Positions 17,234-31,271 of a stretch of 64,000 nucleotides of DNA are shown piece after piece. Origin of the DNA: Microvirga sp. (GTDB lineage Bacteria; Pseudomonadota; Alphaproteobacteria; Rhizobiales; Beijerinckiaceae); contig JAKOMT010000011.1 of assembly GCA_022241475.1 (NCBI GenBank), positions 1 through 64,000 on the forward strand, read 5' to 3'. Position 1 is the first letter of the stretch. Each line of letters begins with the position of its first letter. Under the pieces are notes generated by a model. That model did not search any database, was not told the origin of the DNA, and was given only the letters and a program-made list of their open reading frames with translations. The position numbers and the translations under genes are program-made.

Positions 17234-18583
17234 GTGGAAGATCAGTCCGGGATCGCAAGTAAATTTGCAGCCGCGAGGCGCGCGCTCGCCGATCTGGAGG
17301 ACGTCGAGGTCTACGGGCGCGTCGCGGCGGTGCGCGGGCTCCTCGTCGAGATCGCGGGGCCCGTCTCCGCCATGCGTCTCGGCGGGCGCGTCGACATCGC
17401 GATCGAGGCCGGGGCGCACGTGCCCTGCGAGGTCATCGGCTTCTCCGGCGATCGCGCGCTGGCGATGCCCTTCGGCAATCTCGAGGGGGTTCGCCGCGGG
17501 TGCGCGGCGTATGTCCGGAGCGCGGCTGCGGGCGTCCGTCCGAGCGACGCCTGGCTCGGGCGCGTCGTCGACGCTCTCGGCCGCCCGATCGACGGCGGGC
17601 CGCCCCTGCCGGAGGGCGACGCGCCCTATCCCTTCCGAGCCGAGCCGCCGCCCGCGCATTCGCGCCGCCGCGTCGGACCGCCGCTCGATCTGGGCGTGCG
17701 CGCGCTCAACGCCTTCGCCACCTGCTGCGAAGGCCAGCGCATGGGCGTCTTCGCCGGCTCGGGCGTCGGCAAGTCCGTGCTTCTTTCCATGCTCGCGCGC
17801 TACACGGATGCGGACGTCGCCGTGATCGGCCTCGTCGGCGAACGCGGGCGCGAGGTGCAGGAATTCATCCAGGACGACCTCGGACCCGCGGGTCTGGCCC
17901 GCTCCGTCGTCGTCGTCGCGACCTCCGACGAGCCGGCCCTGATGCGCCGCAACGCCGCCTATCTGACGCTGACCCTCGCGGAATATTTCCGTGACCGGGG
18001 CTCGTCGGTTCTGTGCATGATCGATTCGATCACCCGTTTCGCCATGGCCCAGCGCGACATCGGGCTGGCCGGCGGCGAGCCGCCCACCGCCAAGGGCTAT
18101 ACGCCCACCGTATTCAGCGAATTGCCGCGCCTGCTGGAGCGCGCGGGGCCGGGAATCGGGGAGGGCGCGATCACCGGGCTCTTCACGGTGCTGGTCGAGG
18201 GCGACGACCACAACGAGCCCGTGGCCGACGCCGTGCGCGGCATTCTCGATGGGCACATCGTCATGGAGCGCGCCATCGCCGAGCGCGGCCGCTATCCCGC
18301 GATCAACGTGCTGAAGTCGGTGTCGCGCACGATGCCGAAATCCTGCGATCCGGAATACTGGCCGGTCGTGCAGGCGGCCCGGCGAGTGATGGCGACCTAC
18401 GCCGATATGGAAGAGTTGATCCGGCTGGGCGCCTACAGGCCCGGATCGTCGCAGGAGGTTGACCAGGCGATCGCCCTTCACCCGGATCTTGAAAGCTTCC
18501 TCGCTCAAGGTAAGGAAGAGTCAACTTCCATGGGGCATGGTTACCAGCGTCTGGCGCAGATCATGAAGGCCGCCGGGGCGTGA
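17234..18583 (+). CDS. fliI: flagellum-specific ATP synthase FliI
   Basis: A 449-residue F1-beta-like ATPase of the flagellar export apparatus. Motifs: Walker [20 protein letters not shown], Walker B-like [20 protein letters not shown], and the family signature [20 protein letters not shown]. It energises export of flagellar subunits at the cytoplasmic side. GTG at 17234 was preferred because AAAGG lies nine bases upstream; a TTG nine bases earlier sits directly on that site. fliJ follows after 54 bp, and together they form the first genes of a plus-strand motility run. The divergent ctrA gene supports cell-cycle control of this unit. Confidence 0.93.
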   Translation: MEDQSGIASKFAAARRALADLEDVEVYGRVAAVRGLLVEIAGPVSAMRLGGRVDIAIEAGAHVPCEVIGFSGDRALAMPFGNLEGVRRGCAAYVRSAAAGVRPSDAWLGRVVDALGRPIDGGPPLPEGDAPYPFRAEPPPAHSRRRVGPPLDLGVRALNAFATCCEGQRMGVFAGSGVGKSVLLSMLARYTDADVAVIGLVGERGREVQEFIQDDLGPAGLARSVVVVATSDEPALMRRNAAYLTLTLAEYFRDRGSSVLCMIDSITRFAMAQRDIGLAGGEPPTAKGYTPTVFSELPRLLERAGPGIGEGAITGLFTVLVEGDDHNEPVADAVRGILDGHIVMERAIAERGRYPAINVLKSVSRTMPKSCDPEYWPVVQAARRVMATYADMEELIRLGAYRPGSSQEVDQAIALHPDLESFLAQGKEESTSMGHGYQRLAQIMKAAGA

Positions 18584-18637
18584 AGCCCCGGTCTCGCATT
18601 AGGTCTTCGCGCCGCGCCCGCTGGAGTTTGATGACAC

Positions 18638-19051
18638 ATGAAGTCGCGTGACACGCTCATTCGCCTGAAGCGCTTCCAGGTCGACGAAAAACGTCGACGG
18701 GTCGCCCAGATTGAAATGATGATCGCGGATTTCGAGCGTATGGCCGCCGAACTCGAGGCCGAAATCGCGTCGGAGGAAAAGAAGGCGGGCATCAACGACG
18801 CCGGCCATTTCGCCTACCCGACCTACGCCAAGGCCGCCGCGCAGCGTCGCGACAACCTGCTGCAATCCGCCGCCAATCTGAAGGGCGAGCTGAATGAAGC
18901 GCAGGAGGAGCTCGCCGAAGCGTATGAAGAGTTGAAGAAGGTCGAAATTCTCGAAGACCGGGAGCGCAACGCCGAGCGCGTCGCCGCCGGAGCCCGCGAG
19001 CAGGCGGCGATGGACGAGATCGGCCTCGCCCGCGCCGCCCGTCTGCGCTGA
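18638..19051 (+). CDS. fliJ: flagellar export chaperone FliJ
   Basis: A 137-residue protein, almost all coiled coil, starting MKSRDTLIRLKRFQVDEKRR and rich in Glu, Ala, Lys and Arg heptads. FliJ escorts substrates and works as the stalk of the FliH-FliI export ATPase ring. Identity rests on position directly after fliI and on the family look (RLKRFQVDEKRRRVAQIE), since FliJ sequences diverge strongly. The gene has a normal ATG; a weak hairpin and T-run follow. Confidence 0.88.
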   Translation: MKSRDTLIRLKRFQVDEKRRRVAQIEMMIADFERMAAELEAEIASEEKKAGINDAGHFAYPTYAKAAAQRRDNLLQSAANLKGELNEAQEELAEAYEELKKVEILEDRERNAERVAAGAREQAAMDEIGLARAARLR

Positions 19052-19059
19052 ACGGGTCA

Positions 19060-19110
19060 GACGCTTCGCCGACGATCGAACGAAGACGTCTCCGTCCGGG
19101 CGGCCTTTTT
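19060..19110 (+). terminator. possible terminator after fliJ
   Basis: GACGCTTCG at 19060-19068 pairs with CGAAG-A-CGTC at 19081-19090 with one bulged A, and a T5 run lies at 19106-19110. The gap between stem and T-run is 15 bases, longer than ideal, so the call is weak. Confidence 0.35.
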
Positions 19111-19238
19111 ACGATTCACGGGCGCGGGGCGGAATGCGGTCGGCCGGTGACGATCCGCGACAAACGTCGGCAATTCATCCTTCCTTAATCATAATCAGAG
19201 ATAGTTTCTCCGGCTCAATAAAAAGAGGATGGGGGTCT

Positions 19239-20306
19239 ATGGGCGCGCAGCCGGCTGTACTCGCCGAACAGAAGGTCGTCTCGCTACGGGATATCGCGAA
19301 AGTCACGGGCGAAGTGCGAGGCCTCGCCGCCGAGAAGACTCGACGTATCCAGCAGGTCACCGGCCAGATGCGGATCCTCGCGCTCAACGCCATGATCGAG
19401 GCCACGCGCGCGGGCGAGCACGGTCGCGGCTTCTCGGTCGTCGCCCAGGAAGTGCGCGCGGTCGGCAACGAGATCGACGGCGTCGCGAGCGAGCTCGAGG
19501 CCCATCTGTCCGGGCGGATTCTGGAATTGCAGAAGCAGGTCGAGTTCCTCGCCGACCAGGCGCAGGGCGAACGGCTCGTCGACCTTTCCCTCAACGCGAT
19601 CGAACTGATCGACCGCAATCTCTACGAGCGCACCTGCGACGTGCGCTGGTGGGCGACGGATTCCGCCGTCGTCGACTGCGCTCGCGATCCGACGGCCGCG
19701 GCCGTCGATTTCGCCTCGCGTCGCCTCGGCGTGATCCTCGGCGCCTACACGGTCTACATCGATATCTGGCTCTGCGATCTGAACGGCGTCGTCGTCGCCA
19801 ACGGGCGCCCGGGGCGTTTCGCCGTCAGCGGCCGCAGCGTCGCCAACGAGCCCTGGTTCCAGCGCGCCGTCGGGCTCTCCTCCGGGGACGAGTACGCCGT
19901 CGGCGACGTCGCGCCGCAATCGCTCCTCGGCGGCGCGCAGGTCCTCACCTATTGCGCCAGCGTTCGCGAGAACGGCGACGCGCGCGGCGCGCCGCTCGGA
20001 GTGCTCGCGATCCATTTCGAATGGGCGCCGCAGGCGCGCGCCATCGTCGAGGGGGTGCGCATCGCGCCGACCGAGCGCGACGGCACGCGCGTGCTGCTCG
20101 TCGATGCGGGCGGACGCGTTCTCGCCGCCTCCGACGGGGTCGGAATTCTCTCGGAACGCATCCAGCTTCGCGCCGACGGCCAGGATTCGGGCTATCGCCA
20201 CGAGCCCGACGGCTCGACCATCGCCTTTCACGCGACGCCCGGCTACGAGACCTATCCGGGGCTGGGCTGGTACGGAGTCATCGTCCGCAAGCCCGACCGG
20301 GACTGA
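19239..20306 (+). CDS. soluble chemoreceptor-like protein: N-terminal MCP hairpin tip, C-terminal Cache-like sensor
   Basis: A 355-residue protein without membrane segments. Residues about 20-85 contain the receptor signalling tip (ILALNAMIEATRAGEHGRGF then SVVAQEVRAVGNEI), the part that contacts CheA and CheW. From about 125 to 355 follows a sensor resembling Cache domains (NLYERTCDVRWWATDSAVV, VYIDIWLCDLNGVVVANGRP, GLGWYGVIVRKPD). Usual chemoreceptors place the sensor first. The start MGAQPAVLAEQ is preceded by AAAGAGGATGGGGGTCT; an upstream in-frame ATG lacks a site. It lies downstream of fliI-fliJ and probably feeds a cytoplasmic signal into chemotaxis. The ligand is unknown. Confidence 0.75.
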   Translation: MGAQPAVLAEQKVVSLRDIAKVTGEVRGLAAEKTRRIQQVTGQMRILALNAMIEATRAGEHGRGFSVVAQEVRAVGNEIDGVASELEAHLSGRILELQKQVEFLADQAQGERLVDLSLNAIELIDRNLYERTCDVRWWATDSAVVDCARDPTAAAVDFASRRLGVILGAYTVYIDIWLCDLNGVVVANGRPGRFAVSGRSVANEPWFQRAVGLSSGDEYAVGDVAPQSLLGGAQVLTYCASVRENGDARGAPLGVLAIHFEWAPQARAIVEGVRIAPTERDGTRVLLVDAGGRVLAASDGVGILSERIQLRADGQDSGYRHEPDGSTIAFHATPGYETYPGLGWYGVIVRKPDRD

Positions 20307-20318
20307 AGCCCCGCCTCG

Positions 20319-21749
20319 TCAGCGCGGCAGAGTCGACGAGCCCATCAGCGCTTCGTCGATCGCGCGCGCGGCCTGGCGGCCCTCGCGGATCGCCCAGACC
20401 ACGAGCGACTGGCCCCGGCGCATGTCGCCGGCGGCGAAGACCTTGGCCTCCGACGTGCGGTAGTCGCGCTCATCGGCCGCGACGTTGCCGCGCCGGTCGA
20501 GCGCGACGCCCGCCTCCGCGATCATGCCCTCGGGAAGGGGGCTGGCGAAGCCGATCGCGATGAAGACGAGATCGGCCTTGATCGTGAACTCGGTGCCCGG
20601 AATCGGCTTCCGCTCGTCGTCGACGCGGGCGCAACGAACGCCCGTGACCCGTCCCTTGCGGTTGCCCTCGACGCCGAGCGTCGCGGCCTGGAATTCGCGC
20701 TCCGCGCCCTCGGCCTGGCTGGAGGAGGTTCGCATCTTCGTCGGCCAATAGGGCCAGACCGCGAGCTTGTCCTCGATCTCGGGCGGGCGCGGCCGGATGT
20801 CGAGCTGCGTCACGGCGAGCGCGCCCTGACGGAACGAGGTTCCGACGCAATCGGACGCCGTGTCGCCGCCGCCGATGACCACGACGTGCTTGCCGCCCGC
20901 GAGGATCTCCTCCGCGTCGTCGTCGACCGGCTCGCCGTTCACGCGCTTGTTGGACTGCGTCAGGAAGGGCATCGCGTAATGCACGCCCGCGAGCTCCATG
21001 CCCGGCAAGCCCGGATCGCGCGGGCGCTCGGCGCCGCCGGACAGGAGCACGGCGTCGAACTCGCTCTGCAGGCTGGTGAAGCTCTTCGTCACGCCGATCT
21101 CGACGCCGCAATGGAAGACGACGCCCTCGGCTTCGAGCTGCTTCACGCGACGCTCGACATGGTGCTTCTCGAGCTTGAAGTCGGGAATGCCGTAGCGCAG
21201 GAGGCCGCCGGGGCGCGTCTCGCGCTCGAACACGTGGACTTCGTGGCCGACCCGGGCGAGCTGCTGGGCGGCGGCGAGGCCCGCGGGGCCGGCGCCGACG
21301 ATCGCGACGCGCTTGCCGGTCAGGCTCGAGGGCGGCTCGGGCTTGATCCAGCCCATGTCCCAGGCCTTGTCGGCGATCGCCTGTTCGATCGTCTTGATGG
21401 CGACCGGCTGGTTCTCGAGGTTGAGCGTGCAGGCCTCCTCGCAGGGCGCGGGGCAGACGCGGCCGGTGAATTCTGGGAAGTTGTTGGTCGAGTGCAGGTC
21501 GCGCGCCGCCTGCTCCCAATCGCCCTGGAAGACGAGGTCGTTCCAGTCCGGGATCTGGTTGTGCACCGGGCAACCCGTCGGCCCGTGGCAGAACGGAATG
21601 CCGCAATCCATGCAGCGCGCCGCCTGCTTCTTCAGGTCGCCTTCGTCCAGCGGCAGCGTGAACTCGCGGAAATGGCGGATTCTGTCGCCGGCGAGTTCGT
21701 ACTTCTGCTCTTGCCGGTCGAATTCGAGAAAGCCCGTCACCTTGCCCAT
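20319..21749 (-). CDS. gltD: glutamate synthase small (beta) subunit
   Basis: A 476-residue FAD/NADPH flavoprotein starting [18 protein letters not shown]. The N-terminal Fe-S Cys are in [19 protein letters not shown] and [15 protein letters not shown], followed by the FAD motif [20 protein letters not shown] and the NADPH motif [18 protein letters not shown]. It passes electrons from NADPH to GltB for 2-oxoglutarate amination. The start was set at MGKVTGF; a longer frame adds 32 residues without family match. gltB lies 117 bp upstream on the same strand. Its stop is 12 bp from the chemoreceptor-like gene, which converges. Confidence 0.95.
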   Translation of the reverse strand: MGKVTGFLEFDRQEQKYELAGDRIRHFREFTLPLDEGDLKKQAARCMDCGIPFCHGPTGCPVHNQIPDWNDLVFQGDWEQAARDLHSTNNFPEFTGRVCPAPCEEACTLNLENQPVAIKTIEQAIADKAWDMGWIKPEPPSSLTGKRVAIVGAGPAGLAAAQQLARVGHEVHVFERETRPGGLLRYGIPDFKLEKHHVERRVKQLEAEGVVFHCGVEIGVTKSFTSLQSEFDAVLLSGGAERPRDPGLPGMELAGVHYAMPFLTQSNKRVNGEPVDDDAEEILAGGKHVVVIGGGDTASDCVGTSFRQGALAVTQLDIRPRPPEIEDKLAVWPYWPTKMRTSSSQAEGAEREFQAATLGVEGNRKGRVTGVRCARVDDERKPIPGTEFTIKADLVFIAIGFASPLPEGMIAEAGVALDRRGNVAADERDYRTSEAKVFAAGDMRRGQSLVVWAIREGRQAARAIDEALMGSSTLPR

Positions 21750-21866
21750 GACTTCAGTCCCTGTCGTTTTCTTTCGGGTCTCGATCGACCCGTGATTGGC
21801 GGCTTGCGGGCGCGCGAGCGGCGCAGTGCGCCGCGCCCGCCTCACGCGTCCCGTCTCAGTCCCGGA

Positions 21867-26573
<4,707 letters not shown>

Positions 26574-27144
26574 CGTCAGTCCCCGATTTCATCTCGCCAA
26601 CATCAGCCGGCGCGTTTTCCGCGCTCGGCCCGGTCGTCTCGCGGCGTCGATCCCGTGGGAGCGCCCGCCAGACCCGGTTTTGTTCTCATGAGGTTCGGCC
26701 GCGCCGTCGTCGGGACGCCCGCACCTCGCGGGCGTCGTGGGCTCGTCTCAGCCCAGGCGTACCCGCTGCGCCCGTTCCGCACGGGCGTTCCGTTTCGAAG
26801 CTCGTTTGGACGCGGTGCGCGTCATGACAGCCCTCGAGACCGGCGACCGGCGGCGCGACGCCGCAGATCTGGGTAATTGGACAGTGATGCTGTCCTAACT
26901 GGCCGCGAAACTGACAGATTTTTTTGTCTGATACAAGCGGTAAATTGGAACCCTTTTGAACGAAGATTGCGCGCTTGAAGCGGAGCCGGCAAGAAAGCCT
27001 CAAATTCGGCCCTCGCGCCGTAAGAGGAAGGAATAATCGTCCGCGGCCGGCCCGGCGCCTCACGCGTAAATCAACCGGCCTCGGACTGCGCGCCCTCGAT
27101 CACGGTATCACAGCCCATAAAGCACGGGAGCGCGAGCGACCAGC
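26574..27144. other. intergenic region between gltB and a methyltransferase gene
   Basis: No convincing gene. It must hold the gltB promoter on the minus strand and the promoter of the 27145 gene on the plus strand. The stretch from about 26915 to 26960 is clearly more AT-rich than its surroundings and includes a T7 run, a plausible promoter core, but no clean -35/-10 pair was identified. A minus-strand open frame at 26686-27063 has no recognisable motif and looks like chance. Confidence 0.5.
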
Positions 27145-27762
27145 ATGACGGACGACATCGAGCAACTTCCCGAGGCGGTCGTGGGCGTCTACCGGCGTCA
27201 CGCCGCGGCCTTCGACGCAAAGCGCGCGCGCGGCTTCGTCGAGCGCCCGTGGATCGACGCTTTCCTCGCTCACGTGCCTGCAGCGGGCTTGGTGCTCGAT
27301 ATCGGCTGCGCCATGGGCGAGCCGATCGCGCGGGCGCTCGCCGAGCGGGGCCGGCGCGTATTCGGCGTTGATTCCTCGCCGGCGATGATCGCTCTGTGCC
27401 GGGAGCGGCTTCCCGAGCACGAGTGGCTCGTCGCGGATATGCGCGGGCTCGATCTCGGAAGGCGGTTCGACGGGCTCATCGCCTGGGACAGCTTCTTCTT
27501 CCTGGACCCGCCGCGGCAGCGGGAGATGTTCGCGACCTTCGCCGCGCACGCGCGGGACGGCGCGCCGCTCCTGTTCACGAGCGGGCCGGAACACGGGGTG
27601 CGGATCGGCGAGTTCGAAGGCGAGAGGCTGTATCACGCCAGCCTCGCCCCGGAGGAATACCGGGCGCTTCTCGACGAGAGCGGTTTCGAGATCCTCCGAC
27701 ATGTGGCCGAGGATCCGGAATGCGATTTTTACACCGTCTGGCTCGCGCGGCGTCGATTTTGA
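27145..27762 (+). CDS. class I SAM-dependent methyltransferase, substrate unknown
   Basis: A 205-residue Rossmann methyltransferase. Motif I is LVLDIGCAMGEPIARALAE (Gly-Cys-Ala-Met-Gly in place of the commoner GCGTG). The acidic end of strand 2 is VFGVDSSPAMI, and the strand-4 region is FDGLIAWDSFFFLDPPRQ. It has the size of small-molecule methyltransferases; the substrate is not visible. It starts MTDDIEQLPEAVVGVYRRHA. It is transcribed toward the toxin-antitoxin pair but separated from it by an AT-rich promoter region. Confidence 0.8.
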   Translation: MTDDIEQLPEAVVGVYRRHAAAFDAKRARGFVERPWIDAFLAHVPAAGLVLDIGCAMGEPIARALAERGRRVFGVDSSPAMIALCRERLPEHEWLVADMRGLDLGRRFDGLIAWDSFFFLDPPRQREMFATFAAHARDGAPLLFTSGPEHGVRIGEFEGERLYHASLAPEEYRALLDESGFEILRHVAEDPECDFYTVWLARRRF

Positions 27763-27810
27763 GGGCGAGCGAGAGCGCAGAGGCGGCGGGATGAGGGATC
27801 GGCGAATTCG

Positions 27811-27839
27811 TTGACTTATCAAATCTGTTTCAGTAATTA
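27811..27839 (+). promoter_or_regulatory. probable promoter of the Xre-RES toxin-antitoxin operon
   Basis: TTGACT at 27811-27816 stands 18 bases before AATTAT (27835-27840), in a markedly AT-rich stretch compared with the genes on either side. It lies about 95 bp before the preferred antitoxin start. An open frame starting at the TTG itself exists, but the TTG is better read as the -35 element. Confidence 0.5.
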
Positions 27840-27933
27840 TATTTGTGAAACGCAGATGCGACGTAATCGTCGTTTTTATTGGGGCTTTTGGGGCGCTTCG
27901 CGTCTGGCCGCGTCTGAAGCAGGAACAGTCGTC

Positions 27934-28272
27934 ATGCAGGGAGCGGTTGTCCGTTTCATCGACGAACTCGGCAAGGTCGGTGGGCTGAAGGGCGTGGACA
28001 TCGCCAACATCACGGATGTTTCCAAGGCGACAGTGTCGCGCTGGAAGTCCGGGGATTTCAAACCTCAGCCGCGTAACGAACTGATCCTGTCGGACCTCCA
28101 TTACGTGGTGGGTCGGCTGCAGGAATATTATTCGCCGGACGAGATCCGCACCTGGCTCTACGCGCGCCACCCCCAACTGAGCGGCGAGCGTGCGATCGAC
28201 CTGATCAACCAGAGCCGTACGATCGACGTGCTCGCGATTCTGGATCGGCTGGACAACGAGGTCTACGTCTGA
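27934..28272 (+). CDS. Xre/MbcA/ParS-type antitoxin of a RES toxin
   Basis: A 112-residue protein with an N-terminal helix-turn-helix (about residues 8-45, LKGVDIANITDVSKATVSRW) and a C-terminal toxin-binding DUF2384 domain (about 60-112: YYSPDEIRTWLYARHPQLSG, then ERAIDLINQSRTIDVLAILD). Proteins of this type bind and silence RES toxins and repress their own operon. The start MQGAVVRF was chosen because AGGAACAGTC precedes it and the domain begins there; ATG 27856 gives a longer version. The toxin gene starts four bases past its stop. Confidence 0.8.
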   Translation: MQGAVVRFIDELGKVGGLKGVDIANITDVSKATVSRWKSGDFKPQPRNELILSDLHYVVGRLQEYYSPDEIRTWLYARHPQLSGERAIDLINQSRTIDVLAILDRLDNEVYV

Positions 28273-28275
28273 GCC

Positions 28276-28833
28276 GTGCCGCGCGCGATCCCCCGCCGCG
28301 ACAGCGCGTTGATAGACGCGATCGAGGAGATCGAGCCCGTCCGCTTCGAGGGCGCCGTCTGGCGGATCGTGCGCGAAGGCCGCGACCCCTTGCAATGCAG
28401 CGCATCGGGAGGCCGGTGGGACGACGGGACCTTCGACGTGCTCTATACATCTCTCGAGCGACAGGGCGCGATCGAGGAGATGCGGTTCCACCTGATGCGC
28501 GGCCAGCCGATCATGCCGAGCAGGGTCACGTACAAGCTGTTCGAGCTGAACGTCTGCATCGAGCGCGCTCTGAAGCTTCTGAACCTCGACGCCCTTGCAG
28601 CATTGGGCCACGACGTTTCGCGCTATGGCCGGCTGTCGTATCAGCAGAAGGCGGACGAGTATCCCCGAACGCAGGAAATCGGCGAAGTCGCGCATTTTCT
28701 CGAATTCGACGGGCTGATCGCCCCGTCCGCCCGGCACGCCTGCCTGAACGCGGTCCTGTTCTGTGACCGCATCGCTCCCTCGGAGCGGGTCGTTACAGCC
28801 GATCACGGTCTTGTCGATTGGGCGGCGGCTTGA
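28276..28833 (+). CDS. RES-domain toxin (NAD+-degrading family)
   Basis: A 185-residue RES protein. The RES-family residues are visible: Arg in VWRIVREGRDPL, the signature SASGGRWDDGTFDVLYTS (Gly-Arg-Trp, then Tyr-Thr-Ser), Glu in GAIEEMRFHLMRG, and the C-terminal Ser-Ala-Arg-His segment. Characterised RES toxins (MbcT of Mycobacterium tuberculosis, Res of Pseudomonas putida) break down NAD+ in the cytoplasm. The GTG start follows the antitoxin stop by three bases, GAGG standing about 15 bases before it. The antitoxin-first order is typical. It fits no other category well. Confidence 0.85.
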   Translation: MPRAIPRRDSALIDAIEEIEPVRFEGAVWRIVREGRDPLQCSASGGRWDDGTFDVLYTSLERQGAIEEMRFHLMRGQPIMPSRVTYKLFELNVCIERALKLLNLDALAALGHDVSRYGRLSYQQKADEYPRTQEIGEVAHFLEFDGLIAPSARHACLNAVLFCDRIAPSERVVTADHGLVDWAAA

Positions 28834-28861
28834 GCCGAGACGCCGGAAACGGGAGCACACA

Positions 28862-29485
28862 ATGGGCGACGAGATCGTATTCTACACCAATCCCATGTCG
28901 CGGGGTCGGCTCGTGCGGTGGATGCTGGAAGAGGTTGGCCAACCCTACCGGACCGAGCTCGTGCATTACGGCCCGCAGATGAAGGGCGAGGAGTACCGCA
29001 GGATCAACCCCATGGGGAAGGTCCCCGCCCTGATTCACGGAGGGGCCGTAATCACCGAAGCGGCCGCGATCTGCGCCTATCTCGCCGACGCTTTTCCCGA
29101 AGCCGGCCTCGCGCCGGCTCCCGGCGATCCGGCCCGCGGCGCCTATTACCGCTGGCTCTTCTTCGGAGCGGGCCCTGTCGAGGCGGCTGTGACGAACCGC
29201 GCGCTCGGCGTCGAGGTTCCCGACGATCGCAAGGGCATGGTCGGGTACGGCTCGTACGAGGATGTGCTAGACACCTTGGAGCAGGCGCTGGCGCGAGACT
29301 ATCTCGCCGGCGACGGCTTCAGCGCCGCGGACCTGTACGTCGGTTCGCAGGTGATCTGGGGCCTGCGCTTCGGCACCATGGAGAAGCGCCCGGCCTTCGA
29401 GCGCTACGCCGCCCGCCTCTCCGCCCGACCGGCGGCGATCCGGGCGAACGAGCTCGACGACGCTTCGATGCCGCCGCAGGCCTGA
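28862..29485 (+). CDS. glutathione S-transferase family protein
   Basis: A 207-residue two-domain GST. The N-terminal thioredoxin-like domain starts MGDEIVFYTNPMSRGRLVRW, with Ser or Arg at the site that usually activates glutathione. It then reads MGKVPALIHGGAVITEAAAI, the glutathione-binding cis-Pro and Glu/Ala pair. The C-terminal helical domain includes YLAGDGFSAADLYVGSQVIW, the N-capping box region. The substrate is unknown. The start is preceded by ACGGGAGCACACA. It converges on the carboxyltransferase gene with four bases between stops. Confidence 0.88.
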   Translation: MGDEIVFYTNPMSRGRLVRWMLEEVGQPYRTELVHYGPQMKGEEYRRINPMGKVPALIHGGAVITEAAAICAYLADAFPEAGLAPAPGDPARGAYYRWLFFGAGPVEAAVTNRALGVEVPDDRKGMVGYGSYEDVLDTLEQALARDYLAGDGFSAADLYVGSQVIWGLRFGTMEKRPAFERYAARLSARPAAIRANELDDASMPPQA

Positions 29486-29489
29486 GGCC

Positions 29490-31097
29490 TCACATCCGGA
29501 ACACCCCGAAGCGCGTCTCTGGCACCGGCGCGTTCAGCGTCGCCGACAGTGCGAGCCCCAGCGCCCGGCGCGTCTCGGACGGCAGGATGATCCCGTCGTC
29601 CCAGAGGCGCGCGGTCGCGTGGTAGGGCGAGCCCTCTTCCTCATACTTGGCGCGGATCGGATCCTTGAAGGCCTCTTCCTCCTCCGGGCTCCAACTGCCG
29701 CCGTCGCCCTCGATATTGTCGCGCTTGACGGTGGCGAGCACGCTCGCGGCCTGTTCGCCGCCCATCACCGAGATGCGCGAATTGGGCCATGTGAACAGGA
29801 AGCGCGGCGAATAGGCGCGTCCGCACATGCCGTAATTGCCCGCCCCGAAGGAGCCGCCGACCAGCAGCGTGAGCTTGGGCACCTGCGCGCAGGCCACCGC
29901 CGTGACGAGCTTCGCCCCGTCCTTGGCGATGCCGCCCGCCTCGTATTCCCGCCCCACCATGAAGCCCGTGATATTTTGCAGGAAGAGGAGCGGGATGCGG
30001 CGTTGGCAGCACAATTCGATGAAATGCGCGCCCTTTTGCGCGCTCTCCGAAAACAGGATGCCGTTGTTGCCGATGATCCCGACCGGCATGCCCATCAGTC
30101 GCGCGAAACCGGTGACGAGCGTCGTCCCGTAGAGGCGCTTGAACTCGTCGAATTCCGAACCGTCGACGAGGCGGGCGATCAACTCGCGGATGTCGTACTG
30201 CTTCTTCAGATCGGTCGGCACGATCGCGTCGAGCTCGTCCGTCGGATAGAGCGGCTCGACCGGATCGGCGATGGCGAGATCCGACTGCTTGCGGGTGTTG
30301 AGATTGGCCACGATGCGGCGAACGATCGCCAGCGCATGCACGTCGTCGGCGGCGTAGTGGTCCGCCACGCCCGACTGGCGGGCGTGAACGTCGGCGCCGC
30401 CGAGATCCTCCGCCGTCACGACCTCGCCCGTCGCCGCCTTCACGAGCGGGGGGCCGCCGAGGAAGATCGTGCCTTGCCGGCGCACGATCACGGTCTCGTC
30501 CGACATCGCCGGAACATAGGCGCCGCCCGCCGTGCAGGAGCCCATGACGCAGGCGATCTGGGGAATGCCGAGCGAGGAGAGCGTGGCCTGATTGTAGAAG
30601 ATGCGGCCGAAATGGTCGCGATCGGGGAAGACCTCCGTCTGGTGAGGCAGGTTCGCGCCGCCCGAATCGACGAGATAGACGCAGGGCAAGCGGTTTTCGC
30701 GGGCGATCTCCTGCGCGCGCAGGTGCTTCTTGACCGTCATCGGGTAGTAGGTGCCGCCCTTGATGGTCGAATCGTTGCACACGATCATGACCTCGCGGCC
30801 CGACACCCGGCCGATCCCGGTGATCAGCCCCGCGCCGTGAATGGCGTCGTCGTACATGCCGAAGGCGGCGAGGGGGGCGATCTCGAGGAACGGCGCGCCG
30901 GGGTCGAGAAGGCGGGTCACGCGCTCGCGCGGCAGAAGTTTGCCGCGCGCCAGATGACGCTCTCGCGCACGCGGCGGGCCGCCCTCGGCGACGGCGGCGC
31001 GGCGATGCATGAGCTCGCCGGCGATTCGCTCCCAGGCGGCGCGGTTCTCGCGGGCGGCGTGCGAATGCGGATCGATCTGGCTCTGGATGACGGGCAC
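29490..31097 (-). CDS. acyl-CoA carboxylase carboxyltransferase (beta) subunit, methylcrotonoyl-CoA type
   Basis: A 535-residue carboxyltransferase starting [20 protein letters not shown]. Motifs include [39 protein letters not shown] and [19 protein letters not shown], close to MccB of leucine catabolism. Such subunits need a biotin-carrying alpha subunit. None is adjacent, so this gene is orphaned from its usual operon in this window. The substrate could also be geranoyl-CoA. The start has no strong alternative; GGGAGCGAGAAG precedes the ATG. Confidence 0.88.
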   Translation of the reverse strand: MPVIQSQIDPHSHAARENRAAWERIAGELMHRRAAVAEGGPPRARERHLARGKLLPRERVTRLLDPGAPFLEIAPLAAFGMYDDAIHGAGLITGIGRVSGREVMIVCNDSTIKGGTYYPMTVKKHLRAQEIARENRLPCVYLVDSGGANLPHQTEVFPDRDHFGRIFYNQATLSSLGIPQIACVMGSCTAGGAYVPAMSDETVIVRRQGTIFLGGPPLVKAATGEVVTAEDLGGADVHARQSGVADHYAADDVHALAIVRRIVANLNTRKQSDLAIADPVEPLYPTDELDAIVPTDLKKQYDIRELIARLVDGSEFDEFKRLYGTTLVTGFARLMGMPVGIIGNNGILFSESAQKGAHFIELCCQRRIPLLFLQNITGFMVGREYEAGGIAKDGAKLVTAVACAQVPKLTLLVGGSFGAGNYGMCGRAYSPRFLFTWPNSRISVMGGEQAASVLATVKRDNIEGDGGSWSPEEEEAFKDPIRAKYEEEGSPYHATARLWDDGIILPSETRRALGLALSATLNAPVPETRFGVFRM

Positions 31098-31271
31098 GGC
31101 TTCTCGCTCCCTCGGCTCCGGCGTTTCGTCAAGCTATGGGTCAGGTTGCGCCCGCACTCAAGCCGGCAGAGGCGACGCCGCGCATTCGATGCTCGCGCTT
31201 AACCTTTCCTGAACCTTGATTCGCGATCCTTTTCTTTATGGACGACGTGTGTCGTCCCGGTCACGAATTGA

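Noticed and set aside
26686..27063. Minus-strand frame of 125 codons before gltB
   Set aside because: Arg-rich composition without motif, and it would lie across the gltB promoter region.
27811..27933. Longer antitoxin start at a TTG
   Set aside because: The TTG fits a -35 element better, and the extra residues are unlike the family; ATG 27934 has a ribosome binding site.
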